This document shows positions 14,273 to 20,153 of a stretch of DNA of 20,153 nt, piece by piece. The stretch covers positions 1 through 20,153 of IMG/VR virus record IMGVR_UViG_3300037847_007661. The stretch is one strand, 5' to 3'. Below the pieces are notes generated by a model. That model ran no database searches. It had not been told where the DNA came from and saw only the letters and a program-made list of their open reading frames with translations. The translations under genes and the position numbers were made by a program. Source of the DNA: a virus. The number at the start of each line of letters is the position of its first letter. The first letter of the stretch is position 1.

Positions 14273-16948
14273 TTAGAAGGGGAGAGGAATTCCTAAGATT
14301 TTGGACTTAGACGCAGACTTCGGAGGTGAAGGAATAGGTGGAACAAAAGATGCTGATGTTGTTTCCATTGCAGTCTGACTTACAGTAGCACCACCATCAA
14401 CCACAGTAACTTTTGCTTGTGGTCTAACTGGAGGACTTGGCAAACTTACAGATGGTGTAGTGGTTGCTAATTGAGCAGTTTTTGAAACCTCATCACCAAG
14501 GAACATACTATATCCCTCACCAGGTTTAATACCTCTTAATTCCATATCAATTCTTCTTGCATCAGCTTCTCTTCTTCTTGTAGATTCGTAAGCATCACTT
14601 TTAGATAGAATATCTACAAGTTGTTCTGATGAAACTCCTGGAATACTATCGGCACCTTTCATCACATCTTCAATCGTTGTTCCTCTTGGTAACTGACTTA
14701 AAATTTGATGTTGAAATTTTAGTAGGTCGGGTTTACCAATACCAACGAAATTTTTTTTATAAGATGTTTTATCATCATACAACATACCACCCCTTACTTT
14801 TTTTATCCTCTTCGTTATTGTATCATTAGTTTTATTTACAGTTATACCTTCACCCATCCTTCTAGTTGTGTCACCTAAAAATCTTCCACCCTGTCCCCTT
14901 CCAACACTTTTCATTAATTTTTCGGTTTTCACATTAGTGTATCCTGCAGTAAGTGTTTCAGGATTTATCTGTCCTATTCTATAACCAAACTTACCCTCAG
15001 TATTCACAGAATCATTAAATTTATTTTTATTATAATTTTCAACTATTTCAGGAGTTAATTGCGGACCAGCCATACCAAAAAGTTCTGGATTAATTTTTGA
15101 TGCCCGTTCTTTTTTGCCCATCAATGTCAATAAAGTCCTTGTTAAAGCATTGCCCAGAGGTTTACCTACTGCTTCAACACCTCGATCAAACACATTTCCC
15201 AGTGCCAAATTTACAATCATCTGTAATGGTGATCCTCCTCTTAAGTTTTTCAATCCACCAATATTAAATTTAGGCAATCTTCCAGCACCAGATGCCATTT
15301 GTCCTCTGAGCCTATTTGCCAAAGCACTATTAGGTCTGTATCCAGATTGCAATTTATCAGCAAGTGATTTTCCCTTGTCAAAAACTTCGGGTGCAACCTT
15401 CATCTGTGGTTCAAGGAAAGGAATTCTTGCTGCCCCTCCAGGAACAATCGTTCTGATAACTCCACCTGGAACTTGAGGTCCACCAAGTGAACCCTGAGAC
15501 CCAGCATATCTCATTGCTCCTTGTGAAGTAGGAGCACTATATGCACCACGTCCTAAGATTTGTGGTTTACTAGATTGAATATACTTGGCACCACCACTTA
15601 TAGCATCAAAACCTGGTTTACCCATTCCGGTAAATCCAGCAGTTGCTCTTGTTCCTCTTGCAAGTCCTTGCTGTTGAAATATATTTGTAACAGGTGATGA
15701 TGCTTGTGGAATGATAGGTCTTAAACCTCTTGCAGGTGGTTTTTCCTTTTCCTCTCCAAGGTAACCACCACCCTGTGCATAAAGTTTATTCTGAATTACT
15801 TTAGGTTTGTTTGTGCCCCCACCAGAGGCATTCATCTCTTTCAATGTATCGACACCATACTTTTGTACGGCACCTTTACTCATAACAAATTCACCTGCTG
15901 TAAGCATAGCAGGCACTTTGTCAATACCAGTGGGACCCTCTACTTTTCCACCTTGATTAAATGCTTGTGCCTCAGGAGATTGTCCTTCTTTAGTATCATC
16001 AGGTTGACTATCACCCTCTAATAGCTTAGATATGCCACCAATAGCTGCTGCAGTTCCTGCAACCTCTAAAACAGTTGCGAGTGCTCTACCTCTTCCTCCT
16101 AATAATCCTCTTGCAAGACCACCTGCCTTTCGCAGACCCATCTTCTTAAGGAGTAATAGTGCAGCAGCTCCTAATCTAATTGCACCTTTAATCAAAAGAC
16201 CAGTAAGTTTTCTTATTGCTCTTCCTACACCCGTTCCAAATACAAGATAAGTTGCTAATAACTTAGGACCAAAATCAGTAAGGAATCTTATAATTGAATT
16301 TACTTTACTTTGATTCTTAGGATCACCTAACCACTCAACTAATTTAAATACAATCCTACCCAGAATTATCTTTGTAAAGAAACCAATAATTCTATCAAGA
16401 ATAGACTTGACTGGTTTGATTATCTTTTCAGATGCCTTTCTTAGTCCTTCAAATCTTTTCTCTAATTTTTCTTCTTGAAGTTTTCTCTTCTCATTCTCTT
16501 GCTTCTTCTTATCTGCTGCTGCTTTTTTCTTTTCAAGTTCTTGATCCTTCTTCAAGGTTTCAAGAATTGAATCTATACCTCTTAAAACTTCTTCAAGATT
16601 CTCTTGAGTCCCCTCACCTTTGAAATTATTAACATCAATATTAGTTTTTCTAATTACTAATCCACCATTAGCACCAATAGACGGTGTACGTTTGGTTTGA
16701 ACTTCAATTCTTTTCTTTTTTTCTAATACTCTATCTACAAAATTTTGAAAATTTATCTTGCCTTTTCTATATGCCTTGACACCTTCCTTTCTCTCGTCAG
16801 GGGTAAGATTGTCACCTTTAATTCTTCCTTCACTTAAAAGTTCTTTGTAATATTTGTCATACTTATCCTCACCAAAAAATTTCGCAGGGACGATCTTGCC
16901 TCCTGTACCTTCTTCTCTTATAGATTTCAGGAGGTCATCAAGATCCAT
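14273..16948 (-). CDS. Tape-measure-like protein without hydrolase domain
   Basis: This 891 aa protein has a charged N-terminal region and a long coiled coil (about 115-178, Lys/Glu/Gln-rich). Hydrophobic segments follow at 185-206 (IIGFFTKIILGRIVFKLVEW) and 225-310, and then the tape-measure motif GGKVEGPTGIDKVPAMLTAGEFVM at 333-356 (quoted for its key Gly, Pro and Glu). The rest (375-891) is Gly/Pro/Arg-rich with low complexity and no enzyme motif. The segment ILGRIVFKLVEWL matches ILLGFFAVRLVDQL of the next gene, so the two proteins look paralogous. In T4 the tape-measure/hub protein gp29 (about 590 aa) occupies a similar place, but I cannot show direct homology. The start overlaps the small ORF upstream by 11 bases. 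A tape-measure role is inferred from composition, motif and position. Confidence 0.78.
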   Translation of the reverse strand: MDLDDLLKSIREEGTGGKIVPAKFFGEDKYDKYYKELLSEGRIKGDNLTPDERKEGVKAYRKGKINFQNFVDRVLEKKKRIEVQTKRTPSIGANGGLVIRKTNIDVNNFKGEGTQENLEEVLRGIDSILETLKKDQELEKKKAAADKKKQENEKRKLQEEKLEKRFEGLRKASEKIIKPVKSILDRIIGFFTKIILGRIVFKLVEWLGDPKNQSKVNSIIRFLTDFGPKLLATYLVFGTGVGRAIRKLTGLLIKGAIRLGAAALLLLKKMGLRKAGGLARGLLGGRGRALATVLEVAGTAAAIGGISKLLEGDSQPDDTKEGQSPEAQAFNQGGKVEGPTGIDKVPAMLTAGEFVMSKGAVQKYGVDTLKEMNASGGGTNKPKVIQNKLYAQGGGYLGEEKEKPPARGLRPIIPQASSPVTNIFQQQGLARGTRATAGFTGMGKPGFDAISGGAKYIQSSKPQILGRGAYSAPTSQGAMRYAGSQGSLGGPQVPGGVIRTIVPGGAARIPFLEPQMKVAPEVFDKGKSLADKLQSGYRPNSALANRLRGQMASGAGRLPKFNIGGLKNLRGGSPLQMIVNLALGNVFDRGVEAVGKPLGNALTRTLLTLMGKKERASKINPELFGMAGPQLTPEIVENYNKNKFNDSVNTEGKFGYRIGQINPETLTAGYTNVKTEKLMKSVGRGQGGRFLGDTTRRMGEGITVNKTNDTITKRIKKVRGGMLYDDKTSYKKNFVGIGKPDLLKFQHQILSQLPRGTTIEDVMKGADSIPGVSSEQLVDILSKSDAYESTRRREADARRIDMELRGIKPGEGYSMFLGDEVSKTAQLATTTPSVSLPSPPVRPQAKVTVVDGGATVSQTAMETTSASFVPPIPSPPKSASKSKILGIPLPF

Positions 16949-17105
16949 TTGCTTGCTGTTTTAACTTTTCTTCTTCAAGGTGTTGTTGAAGAAGAGCAAC
17001 ATAAACGTCCCTCTCCCACGGCATCATATTTTCTATTTCTGTCAATGAATATTTATGATACTGCATCAAAGCAAAATTTAGTTTATAATAGCTCATCAAG
17101 TTCAT
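16938..17105 (-). CDS. Small ORF after gp26, likely frameshift extension (T-like chaperone domain)
   Basis: This encodes 55 aa from ATG 17105, or 52 aa from the in-frame ATG 17096: (MNL)MSYYKLNFALMQYHKYS, then LTEIENMMPWERDVYVALLQ, then a charged tail ending KQQANGS. It is rich in aromatic residues and helical, with a MPWERDVYV segment. The frame overlaps the start of the 891 aa tape-measure-like gene by 11 bases. Neither ATG has a clear Shine-Dalgarno, and both lie inside a strong RNA stem-loop. The frame is open backwards to the slippery site in gp26 in the -1 frame, so the product may be made mainly as a gp26 fusion of about 299 aa. By position it matches lambda T or P2 E'. Independent translation by coupling to gp26 is the alternative. 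Confidence 0.75.
   Translation of the reverse strand: MNLMSYYKLNFALMQYHKYSLTEIENMMPWERDVYVALLQQHLEEEKLKQQANGS
17050..17057 (-). promoter_or_regulatory. Possible internal late promoter box (CATAAATA)
   Basis: CATAAATA on the - strand matches the T4 late element TATAAATA at seven of eight bases. It lies inside the small ORF, about 100 bases before the start of the 891 aa gene. The distance is longer than for the other boxes here, and the codons TAT CAT AAA TAT explain the sequence equally well, so this is only a candidate. Confidence 0.25.
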
Positions 17106-17129
17106 ATGAACTAGAGCTATGCGAAAAAA
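17088..17129 (-). promoter_or_regulatory. Programmed -1 ribosomal frameshift signal at the gp26 3' end
   Basis: On the - strand T TTT TTC occupies 17129-17123 in the gp26 frame (codons TCT TTT TTC). This is a canonical X XXY YYZ -1 slippery heptamer. The gp26 stop (TAG, 17119-17117) follows one codon later. Two bases after the heptamer a stem-loop begins. The outer stem ATAGCTC (17120-17114) pairs with GAGCTAT (17094-17088). The inner stem AGTTC/GAACT closes an ATAT loop within a perfect 14-base palindrome (17112-17099). After a -1 slip the reading continues CGC ATA GCT CTA GTT CAT into ATG 17105 without a stop. The two-base spacer is shorter than usual (5-9), so partial melting of the outer stem would be needed. 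Confidence 0.68.
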
Positions 17130-17836
17130 GATGCCAATCCCTCAAGTACAACCTCACTTTCAACTTTGGTATTAGGATTCTTGACCTTTACCGTATGTGA
17201 CAGTTTAGGCATCGTTTCAAAGAACTTTTCAATCTCTTTAAATTGAGATGAATTCATTTGTTCAAGGAAATCATTCATTTCCTTCTTAGTAAAATCACCG
17301 GTTGCCCAGACTTCATCTTCAGTAAAGATTTTATCAATACAAGTTGCAATCAATTCAAAAGATTGATCCATTGAACTCTTGTCTTCAAAATCAAAGTTGT
17401 TCTTAATAAATTGTTCAAGAGATGGATATCTCATCTCCATCATAATGTTATCATCAATTTTAATTTGTTTCTTGTGATCATCGTCCTTCTGAACTTTGAT
17501 TGATTCAAGATCAATATTGACAGAGACTGTTGTTTGTTCATCATCTGGACAGATGATATTTACCTCAATCTCTTCTCCTACGGACTTACCACGAATATTC
17601 AAAAACAAATATTCAATATCAAAAGTAGGCAATTGCTCTACTTTTATTCCTCTAGTAAGAACACAATTCTTGATTACAGTTTTGATTGCAGTTGTAATCT
17701 GTTTTGTATCCTCACTCTCCAGTGCAAGAACAAGAAGTTTCTCTTCTTTAACAAGAAAGGGTCTAAATTTAATTGTCTCTTCAGTAGATGGAAGCTCCAA
17801 CTCATAGGTTGGAGTTGCAATCTTTGGTAAAGGCAT
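17117..17836 (-). CDS. gp26: Baseplate hub assembly protein gp26 (putative tail assembly chaperone)
   Basis: This 239 aa protein resembles the T4 gp26 baseplate hub assembly family (T4 gp26 is 208 aa). Typical features are the start P-x-Y-x-L-x-L-P-S followed by IKFRPFLVKEEKLLVLALES (24-41 region), the segment LPTFDIEYLFLNIRGKSVGE, and a C-terminal GLASFF. A position that may once have been a metal-binding CPxC is only ICPDD here. In T4 gp26 is needed for hub formation but is not clearly part of the finished virion. The protein lies directly after a tube-fold protein and before two tape-measure-like genes, the place of lambda G. Its last codons hold a -1 slippery heptamer. A late-promoter box lies upstream at 17871-17864. 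ATG 17836 follows a weak AGGT. Confidence 0.82.
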   Translation of the reverse strand: MPLPKIATPTYELELPSTEETIKFRPFLVKEEKLLVLALESEDTKQITTAIKTVIKNCVLTRGIKVEQLPTFDIEYLFLNIRGKSVGEEIEVNIICPDDEQTTVSVNIDLESIKVQKDDDHKKQIKIDDNIMMEMRYPSLEQFIKNNFDFEDKSSMDQSFELIATCIDKIFTEDEVWATGDFTKKEMNDFLEQMNSSQFKEIEKFFETMPKLSHTVKVKNPNTKVESEVVLEGLASFFA

Positions 17837-17863
17837 AATAACCTATAGAAATTTCAGTGTGAT

Positions 17864-17871
17864 TATTTATT
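17864..17871 (-). promoter_or_regulatory. T4-type late promoter box (AATAAATA)
   Basis: AATAAATA on the - strand matches seven of eight bases of the T4 late -10 element. It lies in the 33-base gap before gp26, overlaps the preceding stop codon, and ends 27 bases before ATG 17836, close to the spacing of the gp4 box. The gap is one of the few in this operon, which favours a real promoter. Confidence 0.55.
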
Positions 17872-18691
17872 AAGCAAATCCCTGGTTAGAATCTTGAAGA
17901 ATTCTACGGTTCAATCCAAATCTATTAGGATCAAACTCAAAATCAAATCCACTACGATCATTTAAAAGACTATTTCTATTATTTTCAAAATATTTCTCAT
18001 CCGCAGGTTTATAAGTGAATGGATTTGCATAAGGTCCATTCATAACATACCTTATGTAAGACATTGAAACAGTACACCTCAATAAATCATTTCCATCATA
18101 AGAAACTGGTATGGAATTCATACTGACAGGAAATGATCTAATAAATTCATATTCTAAAACATTTGTATAATCTCTCTCAAATTTAAAAACTTTCAATCCT
18201 TGATCTGCCATGTAATCATCAGGATATTTTACTCTGTAATTATATGCTTTTGATTTTAAATTAACAGGAGTTTGGTCAGGACGTGGTGGTAGTCCAGGTG
18301 TATCAAATGGGTTTAAATCTGGGTCCTCACCAACAATGCTTCTCATCCAAGTTTCAAAAAATTTGATTGGCAGATATTCTTCTGCATCAACATAAAATGT
18401 TAAATCAATTCTATCATCAAAAATTCTACGATATGCGTGTCTCTCAGTTACTCCAGTTCTATCATTATTAATTTCATATGTCGCAAGAGAGGAACCAGGA
18501 AGAGATGCCTCTGCACAATGAAGGTTTAATTTTTCCTGATCATTCGGAGTATCTAAAATTTTTGATAATTTATCCCTTACTGAACCAGTTGGAAAAGGAA
18601 TCTCTACAAGAAAATAAGATGAAAGAGATGGTCTCAACATCTTAGATGTCAACTCACTTACTGATTGTGGCTTTATTTCTTTAGATGCCAT
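17870..18691 (-). CDS. gp54: Tail tube-fold protein, probably baseplate tube initiator gp54 (gp19-like)
   Basis: This 273 aa protein has the beta-sandwich pattern of T4 tube-family proteins. Residues 23-32 (LSSYFLVEIP) are a first strand, and 56-72 (LHCAEASLPGSSLATYE) the conserved loop seen in gp19-like tubes. They are followed by a basic segment, then DRIDLTFYVDAEEYLPIKFFETWM (94-117, quoted in pieces), and by YEFIRSFPVSMNSIPVSYDG and LLRCTVSMSYIRYVM near the C terminus. T4 gp19 is 163 aa and gp54 is 320 aa; both share this fold. The length and the proximity to gp48 across the divergent junction favour gp54, but gp19-like tube or another tube-layer protein remains possible. It is the first gene of the left operon. 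No clear - strand late promoter was found in the 31-base divergent gap. Confidence 0.75.
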   Translation of the reverse strand: MASKEIKPQSVSELTSKMLRPSLSSYFLVEIPFPTGSVRDKLSKILDTPNDQEKLNLHCAEASLPGSSLATYEINNDRTGVTERHAYRRIFDDRIDLTFYVDAEEYLPIKFFETWMRSIVGEDPDLNPFDTPGLPPRPDQTPVNLKSKAYNYRVKYPDDYMADQGLKVFKFERDYTNVLEYEFIRSFPVSMNSIPVSYDGNDLLRCTVSMSYIRYVMNGPYANPFTYKPADEKYFENNRNSLLNDRSGFDFEFDPNRFGLNRRILQDSNQGFA

Positions 18692-18692
18692 C

Positions 18693-18700
18693 TATAAATA
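18693..18700 (+). promoter_or_regulatory. T4-type late promoter (TATAAATA) for gp4
   Basis: An exact TATAAATA lies in the 31-base gap between the divergent genes and ends 22 bases before the gp4 ATG at 18723. The expected start point is near 18706, giving a leader of about 16 bases without a Shine-Dalgarno. It is the only perfect match to the T4 late -10 box that I saw in a gap in this window. On the opposite strand the same bases read TATTTATA, which is not a late box. Confidence 0.75.
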
Positions 18701-18722
18701 GTTTTTACCGTATATATTATGT

Positions 18723-19166
18723 ATGGCAGAAAGTAATAAGAGTAAATATAAACCTTCTTTTCCTAAAAAATATAAAGGTAATCCGAACAATATTATCTGT
18801 AGAAGCACATGGGAGAGAAGATTTTGTAGGTGGTGTGACTTGAATGAAAACATTCTTGAGTGGGGGAGTGAAGAATTCTTCATTCCATACATCTCACCAG
18901 TTGATCACAGAGTCCATAGATATTTTCCTGATTTTATTATAAAGGTAAAAGAGAGCACAGGTCAACTAAAGACCTATGTGATAGAGGTCAAACCAAAAAA
19001 GCAAACACAACCACCAAAGAAGAGATCGAGAGTAACAAAGTCATATCTATATGAATGTAAAACCTATGCTGTAAACCAGGCAAAATGGAAAGCAGCAAAT
19101 GAATTCTGTGAAGATAGACGCATTGAATTTAAGATTATCACAGAAGACGAACTAGGTATCAAATGA
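18723..19166 (+). CDS. gp4: Head completion protein gp4 (TnsA-like nuclease fold)
   Basis: This 147 aa protein matches T4 gp4 (also called gp50/65, about 150 aa) in length. T4 gp4 acts late in head maturation so that filled heads can join tails. The sequence shows a PD-(D/E)xK-like core: Glu31 in STWERRFCRW, then PDF with Asp70, then VIEVK with Glu88 and Lys90. This is the arrangement of the TnsA endonuclease N-terminal domain. The N terminus is basic (KSKYKPSFPKKYKGNP) and a basic stretch (KKQTQPPKKRSR) follows the core, which fits DNA contact. It begins the + strand unit behind a perfect late promoter and overlaps the next gene by four bases (ATGA). Whether it still cuts DNA cannot be told from the sequence, although the key residues are kept. 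Confidence 0.88.
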   Translation: MAESNKSKYKPSFPKKYKGNPNNIICRSTWERRFCRWCDLNENILEWGSEEFFIPYISPVDHRVHRYFPDFIIKVKESTGQLKTYVIEVKPKKQTQPPKKRSRVTKSYLYECKTYAVNQAKWKAANEFCEDRRIEFKIITEDELGIK

Positions 19167-19513
19167 ACCGTATCGAACCTGTAAGACAAGAAATTCAATC
19201 TGAAAAAAATCTAGATGATAGAATGGAATTGATAATGTATGCACTGAATGATACAGTTGCACCTATTCCAGAAGAGGGAAACATTTGCACCTTTAGATAT
19301 TTTGCAAAAACTCCTAAAATTAAATACGATCAACATCCTTTGGTCGCAGTTACTGAAATATTCCCTTGGGGGTTTCGTGGATTAAATTTTCATCTTAGAA
19401 CTTACAGACAATATACCTGGGAAGAATTAGCAACTCAAGTATACATTGTAAATAGAACAGAACTTGATGACTTGCTATCATTAGATTATGAAAAGATAGT
19501 ACTAAATAGATAA
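19163..19513 (+). CDS. Conserved-type unknown protein between gp4 and gp48
   Basis: This 116 aa protein has no function I can assign. The central part reads FRYFAKTPKIKYDQHPLVAVTEIFPWGFRGLNFHLRTYRQYTW in sense, with the key elements YDxxPLV, GFRGLNFH and RxYTWEE. The pattern of a tyrosine/aspartate before a PLV strand followed by G-x-N-x-H recurs in several structural-module proteins of T4-like marine phages, to my recollection. T4 places gene 53 after gene 4, but this sequence does not resemble T4 gp53 (196 aa), so I do not use that name. It overlaps gp4 by four bases (ATGA) and is followed after ten bases by gp48, so co-expression with head completion and tail cap proteins is likely. Confidence 0.78.
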   Translation: MNRIEPVRQEIQSEKNLDDRMELIMYALNDTVAPIPEEGNICTFRYFAKTPKIKYDQHPLVAVTEIFPWGFRGLNFHLRTYRQYTWEELATQVYIVNRTELDDLLSLDYEKIVLNR

Positions 19514-19523
19514 AAAACCCCTC

Positions 19524-20153
19524 ATGGCAGGTAAATTATACGGTTCCAGAGATGATAATAATTGGAATCCAAAAATCGGTAATAATTACACATATTATAC
19601 CCTTGTAGATTCTCAGTCGGGAGAGATTACTGTAAGAAGAAAAGGAAGATTTGGTGACACAACTGTGGCATCAAAACCTGCTGGGGGTGCATGGAATATT
19701 AGAAAGACTGTTACCACAGAAGCAGAAAGAACATATTTTGGTAGTGTCAGAAATCAAATAGATATTGTAAAAAAAGCAGAAGTTAATTCAAATAAATCTC
19801 AAGTAACGTTAGGAGTTGATCCAGATACTGCAAAGAAACGAACGGATGACATATTAAAAACAGGGAAAACAGACATAGATCCTGGCACTTCAGAAGAATC
19901 AAAAAGAAAAGCTAAAGCAAAACAATTAACATCATCAAATGAAAAAACAAGGAATAAATTTCCTATAGATTTACGTTATCCAGAGGAACTTGGAAATATA
20001 CAGCAAGATGTTATTAAATTTAACATGTTAGAGTACTCTCCAAGAGGATTTGATGCAGCTAATTTTGGATTTAAAGATAGAAGAGCGGTAACAAAAGATA
20101 AAATAATTGGATCAGTAATCCTACCGATTCCAGGTGGAATCTCTGATAGAAAT
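19524..20153 (+). CDS. gp48: Baseplate tail tube cap gp48, N-terminal 210 codons (runs off the window)
   Basis: The frame is open from ATG 19524 to the last base, 210 codons without a stop, so the gene is truncated by the window edge. The first residues (MAGKLYGSRDDNNWNPKIG) are followed by a basic, Lys/Thr/Asp-rich helical stretch (about 75-140). Then comes FPIDLRYPEELGNIQQDVIKF, quoted for its core LRYP...QQDVIKF...MLEY at about 149-170, and SVILPIPGGISDRN at the end. The LRYP/QQDVIKF/ILPIP pattern is one I associate with gp48 tube-cap proteins of marine T4-like phages. T4 gp48 caps the hub and starts tube polymerisation with gp54, which is consistent with the gp54-like gene just across the divergent junction. 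No Shine-Dalgarno is seen before the ATG. Confidence 0.75.
   Translation, partial: MAGKLYGSRDDNNWNPKIGNNYTYYTLVDSQSGEITVRRKGRFGDTTVASKPAGGAWNIRKTVTTEAERTYFGSVRNQIDIVKKAEVNSNKSQVTLGVDPDTAKKRTDDILKTGKTDIDPGTSEESKRKAKAKQLTSSNEKTRNKFPIDLRYPEELGNIQQDVIKFNMLEYSPRGFDAANFGFKDRRAVTKDKIIGSVILPIPGGISDRN

Noticed and set aside
16938-17105. Naming the small ORF gp51
   Set aside because: T4 gp51 is about 249 aa, far longer than 52-55 aa, and no similarity is visible.
18701-18722. AATATATA on the - strand as a late promoter for the gp54-like gene
   Set aside because: It differs from NATAAATA in the core, and no better - strand box was found in the gap. A promoter inside gp4 cannot be excluded.
19163-19513. 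Naming the 116 aa gene gp53 from its position
   Set aside because: Its sequence and length do not resemble T4 gp53; position alone is not enough.

Overview
This window is a tail and baseplate module of a T4-like marine myovirus, most probably a cyanophage of Prochlorococcus or Synechococcus. Another marine T4-like host such as Pelagibacter cannot be excluded from sequence alone. The evidence is recognisable T4-type proteins (gp4, gp5 OB domain, gp26, gp27, gp48, a gp19/gp54 tube fold), AT-rich coding, T4-type late promoter boxes (NATAAATA), and tail fibres with the FDIPHP-type domain that I associate with marine T4-like phages. No tRNA, insertion sequence, CRISPR array or host metabolic gene was seen.

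Layout. A divergent junction near 18700 splits the window. To the right on the + strand are gp4 (head completion), a small conserved unknown protein, and the start of gp48 (tube cap), which runs off the window. To the left on the - strand lies one long, tightly packed tail operon. In transcription order it is: gp54/gp19-like tube protein, gp26, a 52-55 aa ORF, two large tape-measure-like proteins (891 and 1112 aa), gp27 hub, a 72 aa acidic protein, a short gp5 (OB fold only), a 407 aa helical unknown, a 1707 aa PA14-repeat adhesin-like protein, a separate beta-helix spike protein, and two paralogous fibre proteins. Most junctions overlap or lie within 25 bases, which suggests translational coupling. 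At the left edge a perfect TTGACA-N17-TATAAT promoter starts a new, more GC-rich, probably early unit in the same direction.

How the genes work together. The set covers the baseplate hub (gp27, gp5, spike), the tube-initiation and cap layer (gp54-like, gp48), the length-determining tape, its chaperones, and distal adhesins. Peptidoglycan-degrading domains are absent from gp5. They appear instead at the C terminus of the second tape-measure-like protein (lytic transglycosylase plus an M15-like peptidase).

The most interesting signal is at the end of gp26. A canonical -1 slippery heptamer (T TTT TTC, in frame) lies just before the gp26 stop. It is followed by a strong two-part stem-loop, and the -1 frame is open straight into the downstream small ORF. 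This would make a gp26 fusion of about 299 aa immediately upstream of the tape-measure genes. The same logic and gene position are found in lambda G/GT and P2 E/E', but I do not know of it as an established feature of T4-like phages.
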